Part shown: positions 1 through 7,779 of the stretch, piece after piece
How the letters are laid out: every line of letters starts with the position of its first letter
Numbering within the stretch: the first letter of the stretch is position 1
Assembly: GCA_938030835.1 (NCBI GenBank)
Contig: CALHID010000338.1
Location: 1-24,554, forward strand
Source: an uncultured Actinomyces sp.
GTDB lineage: Bacteria > Actinomycetota > Actinomycetes > Actinomycetales > Actinomycetaceae
Direction: 5' to 3'
DNA length: 24,554 nucleotides
The notes under the pieces: model-generated
Database searches by the model: none
Seen by the model: only the letters and a program-made list of their open reading frames with translations
What the model was told of the DNA's origin: nothing
Translations under genes and position numbers: made by a program

Positions 1-1
1 C

Positions 2-967
2 ACCATTAACTCCGACATCCCCAGCCTCCCCGCTGGCGACAAGCTGAAGACCTACATGGTCGTCGACCAGTACGACAAGCGCGTCACCATCGCGACCACC
101 GATGTCACTCTGGCGCTGTCCGACGGCACTGCTCTTGTGGCTGGCACCGACTACGATCTCAAGACCGCTAACGGTACCGGTACCGCCAAGGACTACAAGT
201 TCATCACCGCTGTCTTCGCCGAAGCCGGCCGTAACAAGATTGCTGCCGCCCGTGCAGCAGGAACTGACGCCACCAAGGTCGTCATGAAGCTCAAGGGCAC
301 CGTCACCGGCCCGCTCTCCGGAAACGGCCTGGTCCCCAACAAGGTCACCCTGATCCCGAACACCCCGGCAACCCCGTGGGATCCCGAGTCGGGCACCACT
401 CCTCCCCCGGAGTACCCGCACTCTGAGGTCGTCTCCAAGTTCGGCAAGGTCAAGATCACCAAGGTCTCCGCAGCTGATCCGACCGCCAAGCTCAAGGACG
501 CCGAGTTCTCGGTCTACAAGTGCACCCCCACCGGACTGACCTCCGGCACCGACAACTTCGTTTCCAACAACGCAACCCTCGGTGACAAGATCACCGTTGA
601 TGGCAAGGACACCTTCACCACCGACGCCAACGGCGTCGTGGAAATCGACTCCCTGCGCAACAACGACTGGGCGAACAACAAGCAGGTTGACAACCCCGAT
701 TGGTACTGCCTCGTTGAAACCAAGGCTCCTGCAGGCTTTGAGCTCCAGACCCGCCCGATCGCCTTCCAGATCCTCCAGTCCAACTCCAAGGCCGACAACC
801 AGTACACCCTGGCGACCACGGTCAAGGATGCTCCTCACAATGGTGGCTTCCACCTGCCCGTCACCGGTGCTGCCGGTGTGGGCGTGCTGATCGCAGCTGG
901 CTCGGCACTCGTTGCTGGCGCTGGCGCCATCACCATTGCGAACAAGCGTCGCAAGGAAAACGCCTGA
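2..967 (+). CDS. Fimbrial shaft pilin, LPXTG-anchored, isopeptide type (5' partial)
   Basis: The reading frame is open to the left edge, so the gene starts outside the window; the ATG at 56 is internal. The visible part is the end of a middle domain, a proline-rich linker at about 365-420, a CnaB-type domain with an E-box (WYCLVETKAPAGF, about 701-745), and a cell-wall sorting signal: LPVTG at 854-868, a hydrophobic segment, then the basic tail KRRKEN. This is the architecture of SpaA/FimA-type major pilins, which sortase links into a covalent fimbria; the E-box Glu normally assists an internal Lys-Asn isopeptide bond. The polymerising sortase gene follows at once. The lysine of the pilin motif must lie at or before the left edge and I could not identify it, so shaft rather than tip or base subunit is inferred. 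Confidence 0.9.
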   Translation, partial: TINSDIPSLPAGDKLKTYMVVDQYDKRVTIATTDVTLALSDGTALVAGTDYDLKTANGTGTAKDYKFITAVFAEAGRNKIAAARAAGTDATKVVMKLKGTVTGPLSGNGLVPNKVTLIPNTPATPWDPESGTTPPPEYPHSEVVSKFGKVKITKVSAADPTAKLKDAEFSVYKCTPTGLTSGTDNFVSNNATLGDKITVDGKDTFTTDANGVVEIDSLRNNDWANNKQVDNPDWYCLVETKAPAGFELQTRPIAFQILQSNSKADNQYTLATTVKDAPHNGGFHLPVTGAAGVGVLIAAGSALVAGAGAITIANKRRKENA

Positions 968-986
968 TCTCTAACTGAGATTTAGC

Positions 987-1022
987 CGGGTGCGGGAAGG
1001 CCCACGGGTCTTCCCGCACCCG
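987..1022 (+). terminator. Strong hairpin between pilin and sortase genes, probable attenuator
   Basis: A perfect 13-bp GC-rich inverted repeat (987-999 with 1010-1022, 10-nt loop) lies 19 nt after the pilin stop. The following T tract is weak (TTTCTATA), so it could stop part of the transcripts or act as a 3' stabilising stem for the pilin mRNA. Either way it would give more pilin than sortase message. Confidence 0.7.
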
Positions 1023-1073
1023 TTTCTATACAATCAACGCAACCCCCATAACCCCCCATTTAAAAGGCGACTC

Positions 1074-2105
1074 ATGAGCGAGAACGAGATCCACGCAGAC
1101 GACAGTCTCTCAAATACCCAGGTTGAGGAAGAGACACCTGAAACTGCGCAAGAACGTGATCAACGCATTCGCAAGGCTCTACGCCGCCGTCGCCTTTTCA
1201 CAATTCTTCCGCCCGTTCTGCTGGTGCTGGGGATTCTGGTTCTGCTTTACCCCGTTATCGCGACCTATCAGAACAACGTCGAACAACAGCGCATTGCCAA
1301 GGCCTTCAGTGCCGAACAAACCAACGTCGGTCGAGATGTCATTAAAGACGAACTCGCACGCGCTGACGAATACAACCGCCAAGCCGCCGAAGCACCCATC
1401 CTTGACCCCTGGTTGGAATCGCAGCGCCCCAACACTCCTCAGTACAGCAACTATCTTTCGCAGCTCGATGTCAACCCCGTGATGGCAACCGTTAAGGTCC
1501 CTTCGGCCGATATCAGCCTTCCGATCTATCACGGCACCGAAACCTCAACTCTTGAAAAAGGCGTTGGACACCTCTTTGGAACTGCGCTCCCCGTCGGTGG
1601 CGAAGGAACTCACACAGTTCTTACCGGCCACTCGGGACTGGGTAGTGCAACCATGTTCGACCACCTCAACCGCGTCGAACTCGGCGACGTCTTCTACATC
1701 GAAGTCCTTGGGCGTCACCTGAAATACAAGGTCACTGACATCCGAACCGTTCTCCCGAACGAAACAGAGAGCCTGAACAAGGTTGCCGGAAAAGACCTTG
1801 CAACCCTGATCACCTGTACGCCCTACGGCATCAATACTCACCGACTGCTCGTTACCGGTGAGCGCGTTCCCATGGATGATCAGCAAGTTGCTGCAGAATC
1901 GGCAAATGTTGAACCCGCAGTCGTTCAGACCTGGATGATTGCCGTCGTTGTCGGCATTATCGCCGTGCTCATTGCGACCGCAGTCCTATGGTTCCTCGCC
2001 CGTAAGAACCGCAAGAAGCGTGAGGCTGAGGAAGGTGCTGCAGCTGTTGTGTCCGCACTGAGCGGAAGCGGTGAAGAAGCAGAGATCAACACTCCACAAC
2101 GTTGA
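1074..2105 (+). CDS. Class C (pilus-polymerising) sortase
   Basis: A 343-residue membrane transpeptidase that joins pilin subunits through their LPXTG signals. It has an N-terminal transmembrane helix (about 41-61), a DPW lid motif (111-113) typical of class C pilus sortases, the catalytic His in TGHSG (His186), Cys248 in TCTPYG and Arg257 in the following HRLLVTG, then a second transmembrane helix (about 287-309) and a basic cytoplasmic tail. The frame extends upstream to 990, but that reading starts inside the hairpin arm; ATG 1074 is preceded by AAAAGG about 7 nt upstream and gives the usual N-terminus. It sits directly behind the pilin, which is its likely substrate. The last 20 nt overlap the convergent serine dehydratase gene. 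Confidence 0.95.
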   Translation: MSENEIHADDSLSNTQVEEETPETAQERDQRIRKALRRRRLFTILPPVLLVLGILVLLYPVIATYQNNVEQQRIAKAFSAEQTNVGRDVIKDELARADEYNRQAAEAPILDPWLESQRPNTPQYSNYLSQLDVNPVMATVKVPSADISLPIYHGTETSTLEKGVGHLFGTALPVGGEGTHTVLTGHSGLGSATMFDHLNRVELGDVFYIEVLGRHLKYKVTDIRTVLPNETESLNKVAGKDLATLITCTPYGINTHRLLVTGERVPMDDQQVAAESANVEPAVVQTWMIAVVVGIIAVLIATAVLWFLARKNRKKREAEEGAAAVVSALSGSGEEAEINTPQR

Positions 2106-3726
2106 CGGCCAGGCCGCCCGCTGAGGTCTCCTTGTACTTTGAGAGCATGTCGTTTCCTGTCTGACGCATTGTCTCAATGGCGACATCCAAGGACACGGTG
2201 TGGCGGCCATCGCCCCACAGGGCCATGCGAGCAGCGTTAATTGCCTTAACAGCAGCAATCGCATTGCGCTCAATGCAGGGGATCTGAACAAGCCCGCCAA
2301 CGGGATCGCAGGTCAATCCCAGAGAATGCTCCATGGCGATCTCGGCAGCGTTCTCCACTTGCTGAGGGGTGCCGCCGAGAGCCTGAGCAAGTCCTGCAGC
2401 CGCCATTGCCGAGGCCGAGCCGACCTCTCCCTGACAGCCGACCTCAGCACCGGCAATCGATGCGTTCGTCTTAATCAAAGCGCCAATCGCAGTCGCCGCT
2501 AATAAGAACTCGTGAATCGATGCGCGACGGCAACTGGCCGACTCTGACGACTCATCCAGAGGAAGCTCTGAAATCCCAGCCAAATTCGAGGGGGAGAAGT
2601 CAGGGAAACTTGCTCCGGCCTCGGGGCAAAAAGCAACGAGGTAGCCCAACACTGCGGGGATCACGCCAGCTGCGCCATTGGTGGGTGCGGTGACGATCCT
2701 GTGCCCGGCCGCATTCTCTTCATTCACAGCCAGCGCGTAGAGGTTGACCCAATCCATGGCGCGCAGGGGATCTTGCATAACCCCGGCCCAGCCTCGGCGC
2801 TCACTCGCCGAAAAAGCCTTCTCGGCACGCGCGCGCAATTGTGCGGCCAAGGCATTCGCCCGCCGAGGAACATCCAGTCCACCGGGCAAAATACCGGTGG
2901 AGGAAATCCCCGCCTCAATCGCGTGGAACATCGTGTGCGCGATCTGGTCGAGGTAGGTATCCAAGGCCACCTCGGAGCGCGCAGAAAGTTCGTTTGCGCG
3001 GACAACCTCGGCGATGGAAAGGCCTGAGCGCGCGCATTGCGCCAAAAGCTGTGCGCCCGTCGAGAAGGGGTAGGGTGCGGGCGTACACATTCCCGTTGTC
3101 TCTTGTGCCGAGGCCAAGGATGCGATCTCGGGGTGTTCAGGATCGTTATTCGTCTGGGCCATGACGAAGCCGCCACCTACCGAATAGTAGGTGCGCTCAA
3201 GGACCAAGCTCTCGCCTGCGTAAGCGGTGATTGTGAGCGCGTTGACGTGGTAGCTCAGGACCGTGCGCGGAAGAAAACGGATATCGGACTCGATATCAAA
3301 AGGAATTTCCCGGCCACCCGCAAAAGGAAGATGGCCACTGGAAGCAATCTGGGGAATCAGACTCTCGACTGTTTCAATGGACACGGTTTCAGGGTCGTAT
3401 CCCGCTAATCCCAGTAGTACCGCACGGTCTGTGTTGTGGCCTCGTCCGGTTGCGCCAAGGGAGCCAAAAAGGTCAATGGTTACGTGAGACAGATGCGAAT
3501 AATCGGGAAGCGCACACAGCTCGGTGGAGAAAGCAAGGCCCGCACGCATCGGACCGACCGTGTGCGATGAAGAGGGGCCAATACCGATTGAAAACATATC
3601 GAAAGCGGAAAGCGGGCGAGGGGCCTGGCTGGCGGGAACTTCACCGGCGACAATGGCTGCAGGTGTAGGGGTGCCTGCGCTGTACTGATCGGGAGAAGTG
3701 ACATCAATCGACGGCTGAAGATCCAT
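2086..3726 (-). CDS. sdaA: L-serine ammonia-lyase (single-chain, 4Fe-4S)
   Basis: Converts L-serine to pyruvate and ammonia. At 546 residues it carries the beta domain first (FDMFSIGIGPSSSHT, about 42-56) and then the catalytic alpha domain. The iron-sulphur cysteines are visible as Cys431, Cys473 and Cys484, with 41 and 10 residues between them, the spacing known for this family. The protein ends in Cys546; in the Legionella enzyme a C-terminal Cys caps the fourth iron ('tail in mouth'), so this end is probably functional. About 38 residues precede the conserved beta domain, so the true start may be downstream of ATG 3726; only AGAGG directly before that ATG resembles a ribosome site. It is a single gene, divergent from luxS and convergent with the sortase gene. 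Confidence 0.93.
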   Translation of the reverse strand: MDLQPSIDVTSPDQYSAGTPTPAAIVAGEVPASQAPRPLSAFDMFSIGIGPSSSHTVGPMRAGLAFSTELCALPDYSHLSHVTIDLFGSLGATGRGHNTDRAVLLGLAGYDPETVSIETVESLIPQIASSGHLPFAGGREIPFDIESDIRFLPRTVLSYHVNALTITAYAGESLVLERTYYSVGGGFVMAQTNNDPEHPEIASLASAQETTGMCTPAPYPFSTGAQLLAQCARSGLSIAEVVRANELSARSEVALDTYLDQIAHTMFHAIEAGISSTGILPGGLDVPRRANALAAQLRARAEKAFSASERRGWAGVMQDPLRAMDWVNLYALAVNEENAAGHRIVTAPTNGAAGVIPAVLGYLVAFCPEAGASFPDFSPSNLAGISELPLDESSESASCRRASIHEFLLAATAIGALIKTNASIAGAEVGCQGEVGSASAMAAAGLAQALGGTPQQVENAAEIAMEHSLGLTCDPVGGLVQIPCIERNAIAAVKAINAARMALWGDGRHTVSLDVAIETMRQTGNDMLSKYKETSAGGLAVNVVEC

Positions 3727-3898
3727 GCCTCTATTGTGCCTGAAAATAACTGGAGATGAACGACGTGATCACTCATTCGCTTCGCTGCAATGAAGCGGAG
3801 TTTTCAGCGAAAAGCGCATCATTGATGGTGTTCTATACAACGTGCGGCATCCGAGACTCGCCCGAGCACGCCACCTAAATCCCGATAAACTGGGTTTT
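3727..3898. other. Divergent intergenic region between sdaA and luxS
   Basis: These 172 bp must carry the promoters of both genes. Two short inverted repeats are visible near 3780-3812: a 6-bp CGCTTC/GAAGCG pair, and TTCGCTG pairing with CAGCGAA. A -10-like TATACA lies at 3834-3839, without a good -35 partner. I recognise no known riboswitch here. Confidence 0.4.
3886..3891 (+). promoter_or_regulatory. Candidate -10 element for leaderless luxS transcription
   Basis: TAAACT fits the actinobacterial TANNNT -10 pattern and lies exactly 7 nt before the luxS ATG at 3899, which would put the transcription start at or next to that ATG. There is no convincing Shine-Dalgarno sequence before this ATG, which fits a leaderless mRNA. 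No clear -35 is seen. Confidence 0.35.
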
Positions 3899-4381
3899 AT
3901 GAGTGAACGCATGAATGTTGAGTCCTTTAACCTCGACCACCGCACTGTCCTTGCTCCTTACGTCCGCGTTGCAGATCGGAAGACTCTTCCCGGCGGCGAT
4001 GTCCTCATCAAGTACGACGTCCGTTTTACCCAGCCCAATAAGGCACACCTTGAGATGCCCACGGTTCACTCCATCGAGCACCTCAGCGCTGAACTGATGC
4101 GCAACCACACCGATAAGCTCATCGATTTCGGCCCCATGGGTTGCCAGACCGGCTTCTATGCCCTCCTCCTGGGCGTTGAGACTGAGGAGTTCCTGCCGAT
4201 CTTGCAGGCGACTTTCGAAGATATCCTCAATGCCACTGAAGTTCCCGCCGCAAACGAGGTGCAGTGCGGCTGGGGTGCAAACCACTCCCTAGAAGGCGCG
4301 CAGGAAGCCGTTCGCGAGTTCCTGAATCACCGCGACAAGTGGCTGGTTGTCACACAGGATGACGCTGCGGCAGCAAAGTAA
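3899..4381 (+). CDS. luxS: S-ribosylhomocysteine lyase LuxS
   Basis: Cleaves S-ribosylhomocysteine to homocysteine and DPD, the precursor of the AI-2 signal. The metal site is complete: HSIEH gives His57 and His61 with catalytic Glu60, and Cys123 lies in QCGWG. The catalytic Cys82 sits in GPMGCQTGFY. The length of 160 residues is normal for the family. The open frame extends upstream to 3842, but those codons are not LuxS-like; the start is ATG 3899 or ATG 3911. The gene for the preceding step of the pathway follows after 45 nt with its own ribosome site, so the two form one unit for recycling S-adenosylhomocysteine. Whether AI-2 is used as a signal cannot be told from the sequence. Confidence 0.96.
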   Translation: MSERMNVESFNLDHRTVLAPYVRVADRKTLPGGDVLIKYDVRFTQPNKAHLEMPTVHSIEHLSAELMRNHTDKLIDFGPMGCQTGFYALLLGVETEEFLPILQATFEDILNATEVPAANEVQCGWGANHSLEGAQEAVREFLNHRDKWLVVTQDDAAAAK

Positions 4382-4426
4382 TTATTCAGACCTGACGGCC
4401 CCCAGACACTTCTCAGAGAGGTACTC

Positions 4427-5191
4427 ATGTCCCTGACCTTGACCCCTTCGCGTCAGCTTCCCGAGGTCGATGCCTTCATTCAGTGCGCGATGGTGATGGA
4501 AGCCCAGCCTTTCTTGGATGCTCTTGCGCCTCTTCCCGGTTCTCACGCGGTTGAAACCCTTGTTGTGGGCGCCGATGGTCATCACCAGCAGAGCTATGCC
4601 CTTGGTCTGCTCGAAGGCCACACGGTCGTCGTCATCACCTCGGGTGTTGGCATTGCGAACGCGGCAGCAGCAGTGGCCCGAGGCCTGACCCTGGCCACCC
4701 CGAAGATCGTGATCGCGGGTGGTACCGCGGGCGGTCTTGAGGGCGGAATCCAAGTGGGCGACATCGCGGGAGCGATCTCCACGATCTACAACGATGCCGA
4801 CGCTACTGTTTTCGGCTATGAGTTGGGTCAGATTCCGCGTATGCCCGTCGACTACCACTCCTCGCAGCGCGCGATCGATGCGCTCGCGGGCCTCAACGAT
4901 GCCCAACCGCACCACGTGCGCACCGGCCGCATCGTTACCGGCGATTCCTTCGCCTCGGAAAAGGTCGTTGCCCGTATCCGCGCCGGCTTCCCCGATGCGC
5001 TGGCTGTTGACATGGAAACATGCGGCATGGCCCAGGTGTGCTGGTCGAACGGCGTGGATTGGATCTGCCTGCGTGCGATCTCGGATCTGACGGGAGAAGG
5101 CGCTGACGAGGACTTCCACATGAATGGTGAGAAGGCCGCATACCACTCCTTCGAGGCCATTTGCGCCTACCTCTCACTTTTCAGCAAGTGA
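4427..5191 (+). CDS. mtn: 5'-methylthioadenosine/S-adenosylhomocysteine nucleosidase
   Basis: Hydrolyses S-adenosylhomocysteine to adenine and S-ribosylhomocysteine, the substrate of the upstream LuxS, and methylthioadenosine likewise. At 254 residues it is a little longer than the usual 230 or so because of an N-terminal extension. The MTAN/phosphorylase fold motifs are present: Glu25 in MVMEAQPF (catalytic base position), the glycine-rich AGGTAGGL (about 97-104), Glu197 in VDMETCG (ribose binding) and Asp220 in RAISD (proton donor to adenine). AGAGAGG about 7 nt before ATG 4427 supports the start. The phosphatase gene begins 9 nt after its stop, implying one transcript. An open frame on the opposite strand over the same span is a shadow. 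Confidence 0.94.
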   Translation: MSLTLTPSRQLPEVDAFIQCAMVMEAQPFLDALAPLPGSHAVETLVVGADGHHQQSYALGLLEGHTVVVITSGVGIANAAAAVARGLTLATPKIVIAGGTAGGLEGGIQVGDIAGAISTIYNDADATVFGYELGQIPRMPVDYHSSQRAIDALAGLNDAQPHHVRTGRIVTGDSFASEKVVARIRAGFPDALAVDMETCGMAQVCWSNGVDWICLRAISDLTGEGADEDFHMNGEKAAYHSFEAICAYLSLFSK

Positions 5192-5200
5192 GCTGATCCC

Positions 5201-5689
5201 GTGTCCTATCGCGTCCTGATGGTGTGTACCGGCAATATCTGCCGCTCGGTCATGGCCGAAGAAATCCTGCGTGAAGTCGCCGCACAGCGTGGGCTTGATG
5301 TTGTTGTTGATTCGGCCGGGATTAGCGATGAAGAGCATGGACACGGGATCGACTCTCGTGCTGCGCGAGCGCTGCGAGAGGGCGGGTATCGCGTCCCCTC
5401 GCACCGAGCCCGCCAAGTCGAGGTGGGGGAGCTTCAGCGTTGGGATCTGATTCTTGCAATGACTTCCTCCCACCTTCGCGCCCTCGAAAGGCTTGCAGGA
5501 GGGCCCGATCCGAAGATTCGCATGTTCCGTGAGTTTGAGGTGAGTGGGGAAGAGTTGAGTCACGGGCGTGACCTCGATGTTCCGGACCCCTGGTACGGTG
5601 ATTATTCTGATTTTGAGGCCACTCGTGAGACCATTGAGAACTGCACTCCAGCCATCATTGAGTACATCATGAGGAGCACAACTCGGTGA
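5201..5689 (+). CDS. Low-molecular-weight protein-tyrosine phosphatase
   Basis: A 162-residue enzyme with the complete LMW-PTP signature at its N-terminus: CTGNICRS with nucleophile Cys9 and Arg15, and the general-acid Asp129 in the C-terminal DVPDPWYG loop. The start is GTG 5201, just before the conserved beta strand. In bacteria such enzymes dephosphorylate tyrosine kinases of capsule or exopolysaccharide synthesis, or arginine-phosphorylated proteins; no kinase gene is in the window, so the substrate is unknown. It lies 9 nt after the nucleosidase gene, and its TGA overlaps the GTG start of the next gene (GTGA, 5686-5689), so the two are probably translationally coupled. Confidence 0.92.
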   Translation: MSYRVLMVCTGNICRSVMAEEILREVAAQRGLDVVVDSAGISDEEHGHGIDSRAARALREGGYRVPSHRARQVEVGELQRWDLILAMTSSHLRALERLAGGPDPKIRMFREFEVSGEELSHGRDLDVPDPWYGDYSDFEATRETIENCTPAIIEYIMRSTTR

Positions 5690-6534
5690 CGAAACGAAAC
5701 AAGCGCATAGGCGCGCTTGTCGCACTTTGTGTAGCGGCGGCCTCGACAATCGGGTTAGTCGGCTGTACGGACAGGGCGCCACAAGAGCAGCCGCAAGAAA
5801 CAGCCTCTGAGGCGCCTCGCGGAATTCCTTTGGACTATTCGGGTTTTGACCCGGAAAACATCATGTCTGATGCTGTGCTGGATGACTCGAGCGCCATGAA
5901 TGATGGGCAGATCGCTGCTTTTATCAACGAAAAGGGAGAAGGCTGTCGCGCGGGACGGGTGAATGATCAAGATGTTCCGTGTTTGAAGGACTTCAAAGTC
6001 GTCACCGAGACTTTCCCCGCTGATGAGTATTGCCAATGGGGATACCAGGGCGGCGAAGAAGAAACCGCTGCACAGATTATTGGTCAGTCAGCACGTTCAT
6101 GTGGAGTAAATCCCCAAGTTTTGTTGGTGACACTGCAAAAAGAGCAGGGACTGATCTACGCGTCGGGTGGAATGTTTCAGTGGTTTAGCTATCCCAGTGC
6201 GATGGGATATGCGTGCCCGGATAACTCGACCTGTGATCCGGATTATGCCGGTTTTCAACGGCAGGTTTATTATGCCGCACGCCAGTTTGCGATCTATAGG
6301 GTAAGGCCTGAGCGGTTCCGTTTCCGTGCGGGAGAAAGGGTCGAGGCCCGCTACGGTCCTGCCGAAGAATGCACATCCGTCGAAATCACTCCGGCTAATC
6401 GTGCAACCGCCAGTTTGTATAACTACACGCCCTATGTTCCCAACCAGGGGGCGCTTGCGGGACACGGTAATGACTGCTCGGTCTATGGCAATGCGAATGT
6501 TTATGGTTATATGCGGGCCTGGTTTACTCAATGA
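5686..6534 (+). CDS. Secreted lipoprotein with lysozyme-like domain (actinobacterial 'hemagglutinin' family)
   Basis: A 282-residue protein with a lipoprotein signal: basic KRNKR, hydrophobic stretch, lipobox LVGC with Cys27. The body matches from memory an actinobacterial family often labelled hemagglutinin or peptidoglycan hydrolase, with VNPQVLLVTLQKEQGL (141-156), MGYACPD, several paired cysteines, and an end in YNYTPYVPNQGAL and YMRAWF. The Glu153 of QKEQGL is placed like a lysozyme-type catalytic Glu. Relatives usually carry extra repeats; this one is a lone domain tethered to the membrane. The function is likely cell-wall cleavage or remodelling, but no activity is proven for this group. 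GTG 5686 overlaps the phosphatase stop. Confidence 0.75.
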   Translation: MTKRNKRIGALVALCVAAASTIGLVGCTDRAPQEQPQETASEAPRGIPLDYSGFDPENIMSDAVLDDSSAMNDGQIAAFINEKGEGCRAGRVNDQDVPCLKDFKVVTETFPADEYCQWGYQGGEEETAAQIIGQSARSCGVNPQVLLVTLQKEQGLIYASGGMFQWFSYPSAMGYACPDNSTCDPDYAGFQRQVYYAARQFAIYRVRPERFRFRAGERVEARYGPAEECTSVEITPANRATASLYNYTPYVPNQGALAGHGNDCSVYGNANVYGYMRAWFTQ

Positions 6535-6631
6535 TGTTGAAATCCGAGCAATTATAGGTGGTCGTGGTATACACTGAGCGCGCTGGATACGCCCGTGTCT
6601 AGGTGACGAAGAAGTTATCAAGAGGTGCGCG

Positions 6632-7690
6632 ATGGAACCATACGATATTCACAAGAAGACTGCCGACCCTCCGGGGCCGCCGATTCACATACCGCATTTC
6701 ACGCGCTCTGATGAGTGTGCTGTTGGGATTGCGCTGTTACCTGGAAGGGTCCACACCGTTGTGATGGATCGCTCTGGGCGTGTGCGTGAAGGGCGTGCAC
6801 GAATCATTGTCAATAATTCGAATGCCATTCTTGCCACGATTGACACTCTCTGCAGTGAGATGGCAGAAAGCGTTCGTTCATATGGGGACATCAAGGGAAT
6901 TGGCCTATCCCTCGATGGGAAAGTGATCGATGGGCGAAGGTGCACGGTCGAAGAACTGGGATGGTTGGATTTTCCGCTACTCGATTCAATCTCTGGCCAG
7001 GGCGGACTTCCGCTTTCTCTCATTAACAGTCTTGAAGGGCTGGCAACGTACGAAGCCATATACGGTGTCGGACAGCGTTTGGATAATTTCCTGATCGTTC
7101 AGATCGCGGAAAACGTCTGCTACATCGAAGTGAAGAATGGCGCAATTTGCTCGGATCCCGCTGGAAATTACCGAAGAAGTGCTCACCTTCGTCTTGAGGG
7201 AAGCAACGCGGTATGCACACAGGGGCATTACGGATGTGTCAGTGGGTCGCTGGTTCCTTCAGCCGTTATTGGGCAGGCGCGCGCAGCCCGTATAAGTGCT
7301 GGTGATACTGATCGACCCCGTGATATCGAAGAACTGATTCGCATGGCGCAGGGCGGTGATCAGGCCTGCCGAAAGGCGATTTTGGGCTTTGTTCGCAACC
7401 TTGCGATGTGTCTGGAGCAGCTCAGCGAAATGACCAAGATTGATCACATCGTCCTTGATGGAAGCGCGGTGCGGATTCTTTCCTCGGAGTGGGCGGTTCT
7501 CTTTGAAGACGAGCTCTTCACAGTGGGCTCTCCGGGGGAAGTGCTTCCGGTTGTGATTCGTCGTGCCAGTGAGGATTCTCGCTGGGCGTGTGGGGCGGCG
7601 GCGTATTTCTTTGCGTCGTCTGATCACGGAAGACGAAAAGTGCCTGGGGGTGACTTGAGCGGGAGTTATGCGCCACTCATTGCGGTGTAA
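6632..7690 (+). CDS. Degenerate ROK-fold protein without HTH
   Basis: A 352-residue protein, AGAGGTG ribosome site about 5 nt before ATG 6632. The middle follows the ROK (repressor, ORF, kinase) pattern: INSLEGLATYEAIYGVGQRLDNFLIVQIAENV (131-162) aligns with the ROK segment usually reading NDANAAALAE...GTG, then His185 and Cys195-x6-Cys202 correspond to the zinc site. However, the catalytic Asp is replaced (Ser133), the DxGxT phosphate loop near residue 30 and the GTG loop are absent, and one zinc Cys is Gln197. There is no helix-turn-helix: only about 29 residues precede the fold. So neither sugar kinase nor classical ROK repressor activity is expected; a sugar-binding sensor or scaffold is possible. 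It lies 97 nt after the lipoprotein gene and may have its own promoter. Confidence 0.7.
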   Translation: MEPYDIHKKTADPPGPPIHIPHFTRSDECAVGIALLPGRVHTVVMDRSGRVREGRARIIVNNSNAILATIDTLCSEMAESVRSYGDIKGIGLSLDGKVIDGRRCTVEELGWLDFPLLDSISGQGGLPLSLINSLEGLATYEAIYGVGQRLDNFLIVQIAENVCYIEVKNGAICSDPAGNYRRSAHLRLEGSNAVCTQGHYGCVSGSLVPSAVIGQARAARISAGDTDRPRDIEELIRMAQGGDQACRKAILGFVRNLAMCLEQLSEMTKIDHIVLDGSAVRILSSEWAVLFEDELFTVGSPGEVLPVVIRRASEDSRWACGAAAYFFASSDHGRRKVPGGDLSGSYAPLIAV

Positions 7691-7726
7691 CCGGCATCGA
7701 TTGGAAAAAACCGGTCGTTTAATGAA

Positions 7727-7755
7727 ACGGGACTGCGAGCAGCGCGCAGTCCCGT
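7727..7755. terminator. Bidirectional terminator between convergent genes
   Basis: A perfect 11-bp stem (7727-7737 with 7745-7755, 7-nt loop) sits between the ROK-like gene on + and the phosphoribosyltransferase gene on -. It is followed by ATTATTTAT on + and, read on -, by TTTCATTAAACG, so it could end transcripts from both sides. Confidence 0.8.
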
Positions 7756-7779
7756 ATTATTTATGCTCGAAGCTGAGTG

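Noticed and set aside
4382..5146. Long open frame on the - strand opposite the nucleosidase gene
   Set aside because: It mirrors the coding strand of a clear MTAN gene with catalytic motifs, has no recognisable domain, and is a codon-bias shadow.
5174..5782. Open frame on the - strand opposite the phosphatase gene
   Set aside because: The + strand gene has a full LMW-PTP signature; the antisense translation shows no family features.
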